Assembly (NCBI RefSeq): GCF_020382885.2
Contig: NC_058495.1
Span: 23,046,127-23,110,126, forward strand
DNA: 64,000 nt
Source: Scatophagus argus
Lineage: Eukaryota > Chordata > Actinopteri > Scatophagidae
Reading direction: 5' to 3'
The translations under genes were made by a program, and so were the position numbers. This document shows positions 40,201 through 52,629 of the stretch, piece by piece. The notes beneath the pieces are model-generated. The model saw only the letters and a list, made by a program, of their open reading frames with translations, did not search any database and had not been told where the DNA came from. Numbering within the stretch: position 1 is the stretch's first letter; each line of letters opens with the position of its first letter.

Positions 40201-43200
40201 TGACATATTCTCATTAATAAATGTCTTTCTGGCTGCTCCAAATGATTACTGATGTGTGTGTGTGTGTGTGTGTGTGTGTATACTTGACTTGACAAGAGAA
40301 CATAAAGGGGTTATGTCGTTCTTTCAAAATGAAATATGGTTGTTAAGCATTACGTAATATTGTGTGTGCAAGCTGTTGTTTCAAATTCTAGATGCTCAGT
40401 ATCTCAGAAATGCAATTACAAGGAGCGCTTGCTTTAAGGGTTCTTGATGGATTTTAACATAAGCTGTATGTACAGTCGCATTTTTTTCTAATATTTAATG
40501 CGCAGGACTGCAATTTAAACCACCATTGCAGTACTACTGAGTTTAATATTAATGAACCATCTTTTGTCAATTCTGAACATTGTGTCAGCCTATGAATAAC
40601 TGTCTTCTGATACAGTCACTTTCTCAGCCATCACTGTGAATACGACTTCTTTGCGGTCGAAGTTTGCAATCAATTCTAAAGTGCTTTGGTGGAAATTGTT
40701 CCACAAATGGAAGCTCCATAACTGCAAGTTCGAGCTGTTTTACTGCTGATGTAGAGCATGTTTCTCCAGTTTCCGTCGTCTCCCTTGTGACTGCACCACA
40801 CTCCAATGAGTAAAGCTTCGGCAGTCAGAGTTAATCAAATAAATTGCCTTATTTCCATACTTGCAAAGTTCTGTCATTGTTTTACTACCTAATCTGAAAT
40901 TATCCATAAAAGAAAAGACAACACAAAAACTGCAGTGAGCGCGATAGCTGCTCTGCTAAATTAGTCCATGTCCCAGAATCACCCCATACATGCTGCCTGC
41001 CTATATTTACTTTTTGTCATTTATTTCAGTGTTCTGTTCTGAGGGAAAAATTTCCACCACGTAGAGCCTTCAGAGATTATTACAATTGATGGTATGTCTT
41101 GATAGAATAGAGAAATTATGCTGCTTTCACACAGTGTCAGCAGAATGGCAAGAAAAGGAAAAGCCCTTCCATTTCTCCATTTGGGAGGTGTTTGTGCATT
41201 GTTCAAAGATGGCTATCACCACTGCTTTTGTTGTAGCTACTTTTGTCATCTCACATAATTGTTGTGGCTCATTAACAAGTGACACCAGATAGGAACAAAA
41301 CAAACAACGTACAGTTATTTTAAGGTAAGCTGAAGTGGATCTGGCTTTGTTACAACTGGATTTAGATGTAGCTGCTGGCGATGATTGCTTTGCATCCGGT
41401 AGTTTGTTGGCACCTCTGTAGTTTTTTATGAGAGGAAGATAATTTAGCTGGTAGAAAGTGCCTCTGCATTACGAGGCTGGCATGAACACTTGCTCTTGTT
41501 CAGCTGCTTGTAAACACTGTCTAAATGATATAACATGATCACCGCAAGAACAGGAAAAGCACAGGTGTAAGTAATAATATCAGTGACTCAGTTCCAGAGT
41601 CATTCAGGTTCATGTCCTGGTAATGCATGTCAGTGATACCATAAACCAGGCTCTGACACAATCACAATGTAGCCATTGTTAAAGTTATTAATTACAGCTG
41701 TGTTTGTCCTACTATGAGACGTGTTTGCCAAGAAAATGTCAGTTTTAGTTTATTATATCAACACTGCGCTGCTGCAGCCGAGTTGGCAAGCTTGAGGTCA
41801 TGTATCAGGTTTTTTTTTATTAACTGATCACACTGATTTGTGCCCTTTGTCCTCTGCCTTGTAAATATTGAATGAGATGTTCACTGAGTAGCTGTTTATA
41901 TTCTTTGCTTACTTCTTGTGCGTCCCTGAGGAGAAATCCAGCCATTGACTTTTATCATCTCTGATGTAGCTCAGCTCTTCGTAACGTTAATGTATAAGTG
42001 GCCATGTAGAAAATCGATCTGAAACCACAAAGGCTTTGTTTACACACCAAGCAATGTTGCCTGAATTATAAATAATTTGTCTCCTGTGGCGATGGAGCGT
42101 ATGGGTGGGGGGATAGGGAAGGGAAAAAATATTTAAATGTAGTTAAAAAGTAGTTTTTTGTTTAAAAAAAACCAAAACAACAACATATTTGCATCTAATA
42201 AAAAAATTAAAGCGGGGATCTGCATCATTGTAATAGTATTTGTGGTACACATGCCTGAATAGGGAGTCTGCAGTGACCTGAGAGTGTGAGAGTATTTTCC
42301 GATGTTCATTGTTCATTGCTTTGTGAGCAAATATGTGCTGATGAGGACACTTTAAATAAGATGTGCACTGAGCAGAATTTGAGTTGAATTGCTCCTCACA
42401 TGATGAAGGTTGAACAGATTGAAATGCTATATTTCTAAGAAAAATTTCGTCAGTGAGAGAGACAGTGTGCAGGAGTTCTTCTCATTGTTTTCAGCCTGCA
42501 TTTTCCTCTGACGCAGCTGTCACACGTTCAGATGTGCACAGATTATTATTTGAAAACAATTCAGAGTTGAAATAAACCTTCATGTCTTCTCTAATGAACT
42601 ATGTGTGATAGACATCAGTGTTCACATGGTAGCAGTAGTGTTGGGTATTCATCTTCATCAACAATTCATCTGCAACTTATTTTCATCAATTATCAAGCAA
42701 AATATCCAGGGAAAAAAGCTCACCACAATTTCCCAGACCCCAAAGTGATGTTTTCAAATCGCTTCTTTTGTCCAGTTGCCCAAAATTCAAAGACTCTTCA
42801 TGTACCGTCAGAAATGACAAAGAAAAGCAGCAAATCCTGACACTAAAGAGGCTGGAACCACCAAATGTTTGTCTTTTTTGTTCTGGAAAAAGATGAAGTA
42901 GTTAATTGATTATCAAAATAGTTAACTACGACGACTAATTTTTCTTTTGTGTTGTTTAATTGTTTAACTGCATAATTGTGCCACCGCTGCTGTCTGTCCC
43001 GTTGATGTACAAACCCATGTGCACCTTTGTGAAGGCTTCAGCTTCCTAAGGGATTCGGCAATCGATCCAAAAAAGAAGAAACTATTTTTGTACTTTATTT
43101 TTGGAACATTTTTCAGCATTTTCACTGTGAACCACCCTCTACTGCCTTAGAAATGACCACAGATTTCTACCAACTTCTTTATGAATTCTTTATGAAGGGA

Positions 43201-46200
43201 GTATTTTTTGTTTTGGACTGCATTACTTTTAGCTTTGTCTCATCAACCAGAAAAAAATGTAGTTAACATTTACTAAAAACATTACAGCAATAACCCAGCT
43301 GTGCGTGTGTGTGTAAGAACTGTAACCTACTAGGCTACTGTAATACTTTGTTTTGCACCGAAGGATGAGCGTGTGCCAGTTTCTTTGCCCTCCTCCTCCC
43401 GTCCACAGGGGCGGGGTCCACATGGCACATCAAAACTAGCAGTTAGCCGCAGATGTTCGTCCACATTTCATTTCCGCTCACTCAGGCCGCTGCTGGGGTC
43501 GACAGACTAGCATCAGACAGCTGTTTGAACTTGGTACTTGTTCCAGAGTGCTTTCAGTCGTCTGTTTTCCTGTACTTCCTTAAATACACCGCGGATGCGA
43601 AATCCTCCCGTCAGTGTGTGCGCCCGCCGGCTCTTTTGGGAAGCTCTGATGTGAATCGCTGGGGGAGGACCGGATAGCTGTGTGTCCTATGATATGTGAG
43701 TGTTAACTTCTGGCTCAATACTGATCTGATTCGAGTCCAGAATTTAGCTTAAACCGAGTTTTGTTCATCTGTTGTGCCTTACAGTGTTTGACCTCATGAC
43801 CATGTGGTTCTTAGCGGTGCGTTTTCCTCCTATGAGATCACTGCGATGCTTCTTTAATATTTGCACAGTGACATGTGATGTTCATAGGAGAGCCTGTGGT
43901 GAGAAGTTAATGAGTAATATTTCATTTATAGTGGTGTGTTTTCTTTCCATTTTCCCCACTTTTTTCTTTTGAGAAACTTGTTTTTGATTTTTTTTTTATT
44001 ATAATTGAAGTAAATTATACTTATTTTACTTAATAAACAGCAGGTTACAGGAAACGAGAGTGATGAGGATACTGTGACATTTTCAGGTGCTCTGTGTTTG
44101 GCATCCTCAGCTGGCTCATTATCCGCGGTATCAGAACACTATAACCTGTCTAACTTCTTTTTCTTTTTTCTTCTAACTTTTTCTTTTCCTCCATGAAAAG
44201 ACTGCTCCTTTACCCGCAGAAAAAAGATGTTAATGTTCACTCAAACCCTAACACTTGAATAAATATTTCAACGTAACTTTCAAATTAAAAATACAGCGGC
44301 TCTCTGACTTACATTATGCATCATTACACGCTCGGCTGTGATTGGCTGCAGCTCTCCGCCTCTCTGTGTGGCAACAGCCTTCCCATCCACCCAGCAACTC
44401 CCTGTTCCTCATGCCGTGGTGATTCTCTGCCTCCGAGGGCCTTTTCTGCAGCATCCAGCGTGGTAACCATGGCAACGGCAGCCTGACCCTGGGTGTGCTG
44501 CTGCAGCCTACGACAGGCTTGACCTGAATTCCTCACTGCATCCAAGGCAGGCAGGCAGGCAGACATGCAGGGAGGCAGGGAGGGAGGCACACTTGGGCAA
44601 CTGACCTGCTTTTCATTGATGACGGTCAAGAAGCTTTGGGTGTCAGTGAAAGCACCAATACGCTGCAGTTCATGCATCAGTAAACTCAGTTATGTTTGTG
44701 GTGCTATCTCTTGTGCTTCAGTCACAGGTCTATTGCATTTTGTTTTGTTTTATTCTGATTTTAGTTTCTACAATGTGAGAAATTGTTGCTTTTGTGTGCC
44801 TTATTTGCTTGTAAATTGAATATTTTGGGTTTTAGTCTGTTTGTTGGACAAGACAAGACAAGACAATTGAAGGTATCTCTTTGAGATCCTGGTGGGATTT
44901 TTCACAGTTTTGTGACATGTCACAGACTAAACAATTGATTAATAGAGAAAATAACCGGCAGATTAATTGTTACTCAAAATAATTATTATTTGCAGCCCTT
45001 GTGAAAAGCCTCCTTTTTTTTGATAATAGTTGCTGGCTTGTGTCTGTGCTGGCAGTGCGTGTGCATACAGCAGCTGCTTGTCAGTTTAGTTGACATCACT
45101 GACTGCCATCTGCATCATTCTGTACACCTGAAGAATTTTTCTTCCAGCGTCAGTTGGATTTTGATCTTGTTTTTAATGTCATATTGTGAATATGTTGAAC
45201 TTTTGCTTGGATCGCTTTCCGCATGCTGGCACCATCAGCATCACATCCCTGCCAAATCCTCCCACACCTGGGAGGTATCTCAGTGTAAATCACAATACAC
45301 TTCCTTTCTTATTATGTGCCTGGGGCAGGAACTAAGTGTATGTAATCAGTTTCTTAAGGGATATAAATGAGCAGATGTTGTGGATTTAGACGCTGCTGAC
45401 AGAAACTGGAAGCGTTCATGGAGCGATCCCTGCACGACCCACGGCTCAGCTGTAGTCTCCCTGAGGTGTCAGCTTGTTGTTAGAGCCAGACTGTGTGGGA
45501 GTGACTATTTCTGTCCTTTCTCCAAGGAACCTCTCCCTCCCTCTCTGCCGCTCGATGCAGAAGTCAGCTCAGTCGGCCTCCGTGGTTCTTCTGCCTGCCT
45601 GTCACGTCTGTCATCGTGATGTCTTTTCTGCAGCTTAGACTTGCAAGCTCTTCGACAAGTCTGAGTACAAGCTAAGAGGAATATCCACTGACCGACGGTC
45701 TTTGAGAAATCAGAGCCTCTGCGCACGGTCGGTCAAGTGATTGATTTATTGGTCAACCTTTCGAATCATATTTCATGCAACTGTGGCTAATGTTGTTGCT
45801 TAATGATTCATTTGTCTTGTATGATAGTAAAAAGGATGTCAGAACAACCTATTTGAATATATAACCTACAGCTCTGGGAAACCGTGATGGGTGAACTGTC
45901 ACTTTATTTTGACTTACAAAGTGGTTAATTGATTGATTGGTTAATTGAATGAAAACAGTCGATAGTTGCTCTAATTACAGACACCTACTATAGTTTACTG
46001 TCTAGGCTTTCAGGCACATAGATCTTTGTTGAATGCATTTTGGGTTTTAGAATCACAGTGAGAACAGAAAAGAGAGGAAAGCAGCAAACCTGTTCAAAGA
46101 ATGTTTGGCACATTTCCTTTCTAAAAATCAGCCACGGACAATATTTTTAGAATAACCTTGTACCAAATGACAAAGTGAAAACAACATGGGATGCTTCCCA

Positions 46201-49200
46201 TGGGAGTTGATGGAGAGCAAACTGAATGTGAATGTTGGACTTCCACTCACTGGACAGGCAGAAACTCCAAATAATTGCTTGTGTTGTTCTGTAACTGCTG
46301 AGTGTGTAAATAAGCAACTGTTTGTTCGCCATATCAACTTAAAAAGGTGATTATGTGTCACTGTGGCATTTACAACAGGTTTGTGCAGCCCCTATTGGCC
46401 AAGAACCAGCTTTTGTAGCTTTAATGTTAAAACATTTTCACAGCATAAAAATACACCAAAGGACTGTAAGTAATGATTGTTAACATTAGTTATTAGAAAT
46501 TCTGATTTTTTGTTGTTGCATGTTTACCGTTTGTAAAAAAACCCTTCATTTCAAGACAACTTGTTCTAAAAACGACAACAGTGATAAGAAATGCCAATCT
46601 GTTTGTGCAGTACTGCCACTACTGCATGATGTCAAATTGTGCTGTAGTCTGCTGTCTACTTCACTAAGTACAGAGCTCGCAGCCTAAAATAGTATAAAAT
46701 CAGTGGGGATTGGTGGCTGCAGATGTCTGCACTGACCTTAGAAAAGGCAGTTGTGCTGAAGCTGATTTTATTTATTCTCTGTGTGTCTTTCAAGAGGCCT
46801 TTTTAAAAGCCTTCTATTGTGTGTGCTTTTGGGGCCAGGAAGGTCTGGCTGCCCCGAAACCATGTGAGTCACACACAAACAATGCAATTCTCTGTCTTCT
46901 CCCCACCGCTCACTTCTCCTTCGAAATGAGACTGGAATCAATAAGGCATTTACAGCAAGTGACCCACATTTGCTGCTCTCGCATGATGATAGGGTGTTAG
47001 TAGTACTCAGCTAATTGTCTTGGAAGTGATTTAAGAAGATCCTTCAATCCTCACCCCGTCAGAGTGCTGATTGATGTCGCTAACGCCTGCGTTCAGGATG
47101 GCTCTTGTTGCCTGCAGCCTGTTTTAAGGCAGCTGTGCCTGTTTTTTGTTGTAGATGTGATGGACCAGCAGAGGGTGCTACATTCAGGGTGCCTGGTCTC
47201 TGGGGTTCGTACACCTCCTGTCCGCCGCAACAGCAAGCTGGCCAGCCTGGGACGCATCTTCAAGCCCTGGAAATGGAGGAAAAAGAAAAACGAGAAGCTA
47301 AAGCCTTCAGCGAGTGAGTGTGCGTGCTTCCATCGGTGACATGTAAACAAATCTGGTTTTGGAATGGAAACATGAAGGCTCTTATTTGTCCCCAAACCGC
47401 TTCACATATTTTCATTTTGAGTGCAGTCAGTGCACCAGTTTCATGAATGTTTGTTCTGTTTAGCTGTGGAGAAGAAGGCAGCTGTACGACAGAAGAGAGA
47501 TGACCTCGTCAGGAGGAGCCCCGGGGAGATGGAGACAGGTGCAAAATGAGACACAAACACACACACACACACATACACACACACACACACATTGCTTGCA
47601 TATGTGACTCCAGGCTGATCTCAGTTCACTTGTTCAGCCGCATGATGCCTAACTGTGAAGCAGGCTCATTCCTGTCATCCTCCTGTCTGCCTTGTACATA
47701 GAGTCAGATCTTGCTTGTGGCGGTAACAGTGAAGATCCAGAGACCCCGACTCACTCTGATGGGGAGGACCGAGACGAGGAGCCCATGGCTCCTCTGGCCA
47801 GCACCACTGAAGACCTGGGAAGCGATTTGGAAGCCTCAACAGGTAGAGTGCAGTCCTGTCATCTGAGAGAAAACATTTAGGAAGTATACAGAGCACAAGA
47901 CGAATGCTAATGTTGCTGCTGAATGCGGAAATGAGCAACAGTTTGTTAAATCGCTCAACATATCAACCTGTGCTGGGGTGTGCTGGCTGGAGATTATCCC
48001 ACCTCACATTATAGGCGAGGTAAACCTTAGATGGGTTGCCAGTGTTGAGCTAGGTCGTTGTATCTGTCCAGATATGTTGTGTCGGCGTACACGTTGGGTG
48101 ACAAGTAGCAAGGAATTGGAGAAGAGAGGTCCCAAGCTAGGCTTCTAAATAATTAGTATATCACCATTATTTGTCCACCAGAGTGCACTAACATGATGTT
48201 ATATCATGCTGAGTATGTTATCTTGGTCACAATTACAAAACCAAAGCACAATCAGCTGATATATCCTTATCAGTATCAAATATTGATTAAGGGTTTGGAC
48301 TGAAACATCCATCATCAGTAAGCTATAAATAATAGACAACCATTAAAGGTCACCACTGAACCACCATGCTGCCAAATGCCCAGTAAGAACTTGTGCATTA
48401 ATTACTTTACCTGTTGTTTTGTTTTTTATTGTTTTTGTTGGGGAATCTTACATGCTTTATTTCCCATGGAGTCCATGAATAAGCCCCTGAATTTCCATTT
48501 TTAACAAAGGGAAAAATTACAACAGCCAGTGATTTAAATCAATACTTCTTCTTTGTTCATTTCAGCAAGTTTGAGAAACAGTTTCCTGAATTGTCCACTA
48601 GGTGGCTACAAAGACTTCCTAATCACACAAAACCTTTGCTGGTGTTTCATTACAGTACAAGACATGACGGAAGATTCAAAGACATTGGGAGATCCCAGTC
48701 AGAGTGAAGATGGAGAGGATGAAGGCACCTCGCTAAGCGACCCCAGTGATGAGCAGTCGGTGGGGAAGGTGGAGGCTGTTGAGGGGAAACAGGAGGTGAC
48801 GGCAGCCCAGCCTCCGAGACGAGCCAGCACCTCTCCTCCACCCAGCCTGCCAGTCAAACTGCTCACCAGACTGGGCAGCCTAGACTGTGAGTTTACCTGC
48901 AAAACCCTGTTAAACCCCACAGTCCATGGTTTGCAGTATTGTGTCTCACTTTGAGGATTTTTCTTTGCCAGCTGCTCCTCCAGCGCCAATAAAGAAGTCC
49001 CCAGCCACCTTACCCAGGAACTTCACACTTCCCAAAGACCCTCATGGCTCCCTGTTGAGAGGCAGGATCTCCACACCTACTGGGTCCCCGAACCTTGGAG
49101 CACTACACCCACAGCTGGCCCCTAGCTGCATCATTGAGGAACTGCACCGTGCCCTGGCCACCAAACACAGACAGGACAGGTCAGATGCAAGATGTGCCGA

Positions 49201-52200
49201 TTTTCATGTAAATCAAATACTGAAACTCTGTTTTTATAAATTTGGTTTTGTAGGTGTTATCACATGAGTTATGACATGAGAAACAAATCCGTTGTTAGAT
49301 GTAATATGTTAATTACTGATAATAAAACAAGTACATGCTATGAGCCATGGCAGTCTATTAAAGGGCCTTGTTTGCAGAATATAAACCCAATCTCCAGACC
49401 AGCATCTGTGTTTATCACATAAAAAAATATGGAAAATGGACCAAAAGTAGCATATCCTACTCAAACAACAGCACACGTCTGAAAACTGCTGCTGATCAGG
49501 CCTGTTTTGATTATCTGTTATCTAAAATCTGTGACTACTGTTGTAATTGTTAACCTTCCAAATGCTTGGACTTTGAATTTGTTTTCCAGTCCAGAAAAGC
49601 TTATGTGATCCTCAGTTTTATTCCATTATTGAACCACAATGGCACAACTGGGCTCCAAATATTTTGGGAAACTGTCTTTCTTTGTGCCTTCTGTGTACTC
49701 AATGTTTAGACTGAAGAGGTTTAATCTGTGATTTGTCAGTCCATATCTGCACAGATTGGTATGCTAAGCTTCCAGTTTATTTCAGGAATAATTGGTGATG
49801 TCTTACATTCTTATTGAACTCTTGCTCTGAGGTGTCTTCATGTTTTCACAACCTTTTCAGTCTGGTTGTCCTAGTCTTGTTTTGTTGGGTACAAAAAATT
49901 GCTTTTTTTTCTTTTTAAAAATTAAGAAGGCCAAGCAAAGCCACATCATGTGGTGAAAATGAGGCTTTATTCACGATAAATTTGACTGCTTGGTCTTTAA
50001 ACACTTTGCTTTGGGGAATAATTGATCTCGTTTAAAGTCAGTTTCAATTATTTAGTCTTTGCTTTGGATCAGCTGCGAGCTATTTAATCTAGGGCACATC
50101 TCAGGCACAATCCAAAGCCTGACCACAGGGGATAATACTCAACAAATTTTAGCTTCTGTGGCTGTAGACAGTTGAATACACTTGCCAACAAAATGCCACA
50201 TGTAATAAAATATTGTGGTTCCCCATAACCCAAATTTAACAACAACACCAACAGAATTTTGTCCTGTTGTTTTCAGCAGCGTTAACATCTAGACAAATTT
50301 TGAAACCAGTAGAGCAAGAGATGTTTACTGACTTACATTATTTAACGCTGGTTCCTTTTTCGGTCGTCCTCCTTATCAAACTCATTTACAATTAAATTCT
50401 GTGTTTCCCACTGAGAAGCTCTTCGTATTAATATTTGGTTGTTGACAATGATGTTTGCTCAAAACGCTCAAACACTTAGGTTTAATAATGGCCCGTTAAT
50501 TTACGGTATGTCACAGGTGTCCAGGTATACTGTCTGGTTACTTAGAACGGGGACTTCTCGGCAGTCACCATGTAATATAATTGTGACTGACGTGATGCAT
50601 GATCTCAGTTTCCAGACGAAGGAGACGCGCTCGTCTCTGAAGCGCCGGCTAGACGGCCGCCTGTCCCGCACATCCAGCACTGAGAAGGAGCCTGCAGGGG
50701 AGTCTGAGGGCAAGAAGGAGTCTGATGAGAACAAAGAGAACTGGCGTCTGGATGAATACTTGAGTGACCAGGACAGCTGGAACGAGTCTGTGATCTCTGG
50801 TAGGTCTGCTGACAGTAGACATGTGGTGCAGTATTCACTCTACTATTATCTGCCTCTTAATGTACGAAGCCAACAAAATCTGGGCACCCTGTCAGTGGAT
50901 AATGAAGCAGCCTAATCTCTGCTCATATTTGTTTACGGTGGAAGCATGACAGGGAGATTTACAGCGATGACGAATGGCAGACTTACTGGAGTTGAGTTTC
51001 AGCAGCCCGTCAGCATCTGCTCTGATGGCCTAATTCTCGGCCATTCGTGTGGGTCACTGGTGCACAGCCATCTGGGTTTGACATGTCTGTGACTCTGGGT
51101 GCAAAAAAATACTAAAAGGGTAGACTGGAGCTATCGTGGACGCAACTGATGTGCACGCCACTGGCACGAGGGTGACGTGATGCGAACATCTGAACAACTG
51201 CAAACGTGTGGTGGAGATGGCTGCAGATTTACGAGATGAATGACCGCCTTATGGATTTACAGGATTATAGCTCAAATTTTATTATTTTGAACCTAATAAT
51301 AGTTGCCAGATATGCTAACAGGGCTAATTTAGCTGCTAATTTTAGCAACCTCCTGTCTCAGGCGGAAAACATCTTGTTGCTGGCCAGGCCTTTACGACAA
51401 ACCACCTGATGTATCTGTCAACAAAAGTAGATTTTAACACCTAAAAACTGACTGTGTCAGTCAAATAAAAAAGGGCATTTAACATCCTTTCATTTAAAGG
51501 AAATTCCACACATTGAGAGCTGGTGCACTAATGTACCATAAAATGGGGTAGGTGGATGTGCAGAAGAAGATAATTGTGGTGTAGTACCAATTCGGGAAGG
51601 ATGGAAGGAAATTTCCAAGGCAGCAAATGTTCCTCATAGTGCAGTTAGGTTTCAGCTTATGACTTTCTGTTTCATGTGTGGTGGAGCTGGCTGCAGAGAA
51701 GCGGCTTGTGATTGGAGGATCACCAGTTCCATTCCCCCCACTGGACGGGCAGGAAAAATTTGGGTGTGGTGGAGTGATCAATGACAAAATGCTCCCTCCT
51801 TTCCAACAGCCGACTGATGTGCCCTTGAGCAAGGCACTTAACCCCCTGTTTGCTCCCTGGGCGCCTGACAGTGGCAGCCCACTGCTCCTGTGTGTTTCAC
51901 TGCATGTGATTTGCTGGGTGCTGAATGTGTGCGTGAGATCCCAGATGTGGAAGTGCTCTAATTGTGAGTCACGTAGAATTGTCTTTTTCCAAAATGAAAA
52001 CACCTAAAATGGCTACTTCTAATCCTCAGCCCTGTAAATGAGCTGCAGGTTTCTATGGCACCGATGGGGGACAGAAATACTTAAAAATATGTGTTTAATT
52101 AATCTGGTGTTAGGTTAAGTCTTCTGAGAAAGCAGAAAGGCACGCTGTGTGGTTATTAGCATCAGTTAAATGGGTTGAACTACACAATATAGACAAAAGT

Positions 52201-52629
52201 ATCCAGACAGACCTCTTTATGGGGCTGTTTTTCTGAGGCTGAACTCGACCCCCAGTGAAGGGAAATCTTAATGCTTCAGCACACCAAGACATTTTGGACA
52301 ATGCTATGCTTCCAACTTTGTGGCAACAGTTTGGGGAAGACTTTTTTTCAGTTCCAGCATGTCCCTGTTGGTGAAACGGTCAGTTGTCCAAATACGTTTG
52401 TCTATGTAGTGTAATTTGACTGTTCAAAAAGCACTGCGTTGTTATTAACCTTCAGTTTGTCCTGGACAACGACAGGGACCCTCCCGCGCAGGATGAGGAA
52501 GGAGCTGCTGGCTGTGAAGCTTCGGAATCGGCCCAGCAAGCAGGAGCTGGAGGACCGCAACATCTTCCCTGTCCGCAGCGACCAAGAGCGGCAGGAAATC
52601 CGCCAGCAGATAGAGATGAAGCTGGCCAA
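32233..52629 (+). CDS. phactr3: Phosphatase and actin regulator 3 (scapinin), 3' exons outside the window
   Basis: PHACTR3 binds protein phosphatase 1 and G-actin and acts at the nuclear scaffold and cytoskeleton, mainly in neurons. Exons visible: 32233-32341, 47155-47313, 47464-47538, 47702-47842, 48656-48886, 48972-49179, 50609-50799, 52476-52629. They give 422 codons plus two bases, with every junction in frame. Exon 1 encodes [20 protein letters not shown]. Exon 2 carries [20 protein letters not shown] and the basic [15 protein letters not shown]. Exon 3 ([17 protein letters not shown]) is the N-terminal RPEL-like block. Exons 4-5 are acidic and disordered. Exon 6 has [15 protein letters not shown]. 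Exon 8 holds a canonical RPEL motif, [16 protein letters not shown]. The last two RPEL repeats and PP1-binding tail (~115 residues) lie past 64000. The symbol is chosen over phactr1, 2 and 4 by the exon 1 sequence. Confidence 0.93.
33984..34012 (+). repeat. (CA)n microsatellite
   Basis: About 14 CA units after a C-rich run. Confidence 0.9.
34215..34264 (+). repeat. (CTT)n microsatellite
   Basis: About 16 uninterrupted CTT/TTC units in phactr3 intron 1. Confidence 0.95.
35697..35750 (+). repeat. (CAG)n/(CAC)n compound trinucleotide repeat
   Basis: Four to five CAG units pass directly into about six CAC units and then a CCN-rich tail. The forward frame reads as Ala/Pro runs, which reflects the repeat and not a gene. 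Confidence 0.75.
37711..37741 (+). repeat. (CA)n microsatellite
   Basis: About 13 CA units preceded by gcacgcgcac. Confidence 0.9.
39943..39961 (+). repeat. (CAG)n short repeat
   Basis: Six CAG units in phactr3 intron 1, too short to matter for coding. Confidence 0.7.
40252..40279 (+). repeat. (TG)n microsatellite
   Basis: About 14 TG units. Confidence 0.9.
42640..42975. repeat. Teleost 'attaatcgattaatc' dispersed repeat, long copy
   Basis: Contains catctgcaacttattttcat, cccagaccccaaagtgatgt, tcttttgtccagttgcccaa and gattatcaaaatagttaact in the order typical of a widespread fish repeat. Shorter copies lie at 44840 and 45860. Confidence 0.6.
43408..43695 (+). promoter_or_regulatory. Candidate alternative promoter and first exon of phactr3
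   Basis: A GC box (ggggcgggg) at about 43409-43417 precedes a GC-rich, CpG-bearing stretch. That stretch ends in ATGATAT followed by a consensus donor GTGAGT at 43696. The ATG at 43689 would join exon 2 (47155) at the same phase as exon 1. The protein would then read [11 protein letters not shown], in frame with the rest. PHACTR genes are known to use alternative first exons; this one is inferred from sequence only. Confidence 0.4.
44463..44476. promoter_or_regulatory. Perfect RFX X-box in phactr3 intron 1
   Basis: GTAACCATGGCAAC fits GTNRCC-N2-RGYAAC at every position and is nearly palindromic. ATTGG (inverted CCAAT) is at about 44340 and a further ggcaac half-site near 44370. RFX proteins bind such sites in cilia and neural genes. 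Confidence 0.5.
44840..44998. repeat. Teleost 'attaatcgattaatc' dispersed repeat, copy 2
   Basis: ttggacaagacaagacaaga, a 'gatcctggtgggatttttcac' type middle, and agaaaataaccggcagatta followed by a ttgcagccc end. Confidence 0.6.
45860..45985. repeat. Teleost 'attaatcgattaatc' dispersed repeat, copy 3
   Basis: ctgggaaaccgtgatgggtg, then gttaattgattgattggtta and gtcgatagttgctctaatta, a diverged partial copy. Confidence 0.5.
47548..47592 (+). repeat. (CA)n microsatellite, interrupted
   Basis: Two CA blocks split by 'catacac', starting about 10 bp after the donor of phactr3 exon 3. Confidence 0.9.
49180..50608 (+). other. phactr3 intron 6, no feature seen
   Basis: AT-rich intron sequence. No exon, RNA gene or known repeat recognised. 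Confidence 0.5.
51681..51935 (+). mobile_element. tRNA-derived SINE, copy B
   Basis: Matches copy A at 27691: gagaagcggcttgtgattgg, ccactggacgggcaggaaaa, tgcccttgagcaaggcactt and cccactgctcctgtgtgttt. The first few head bases are diverged and there is no clear repeat tail. It lies in phactr3 intron 7. Confidence 0.75.
52181..52413 (+). mobile_element. Tc1/mariner-like MITE, copy B, both terminal repeats present
   Basis: The left end tacacaatatagacaaaagt and the right end, read inversely as TACACTACATAGACAAACGT, are matching inverted repeats. The 233-bp body keeps a block from the transposase gene (about 52255-52325) identical to copy A over about 70 bp. It cannot encode transposase. It lies 62 bp upstream of phactr3 exon 8. 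Confidence 0.8.

Larger units (their letters stand above)
32342..47154 (+). other. phactr3 intron 1 (14.8 kb)
   Basis: No other gene is supported. It holds simple repeats (33984, 34215, 37711, 40252), three copies of a teleost 'attaatcgattaatc' repeat, a candidate alternative first exon (43408-43695) and an RFX X-box (44463-44476). Long first introns of PHACTR genes usually carry enhancers and alternative promoters. Stretches such as 38300-38800 look low in repeats but cannot be called conserved from one sequence. Confidence 0.7.

Noticed and set aside
44324-44677. 117-codon minus-strand open frame around the X-box
   Set aside because: Raised GC content lengthens open frames here; no protein likeness, and the motif evidence favours a regulatory region.
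51494-52003. 169-codon minus-strand and 109-codon plus-strand open frames
   Set aside because: Both run through the tRNA-derived SINE copy B; the openness comes from the repeat.
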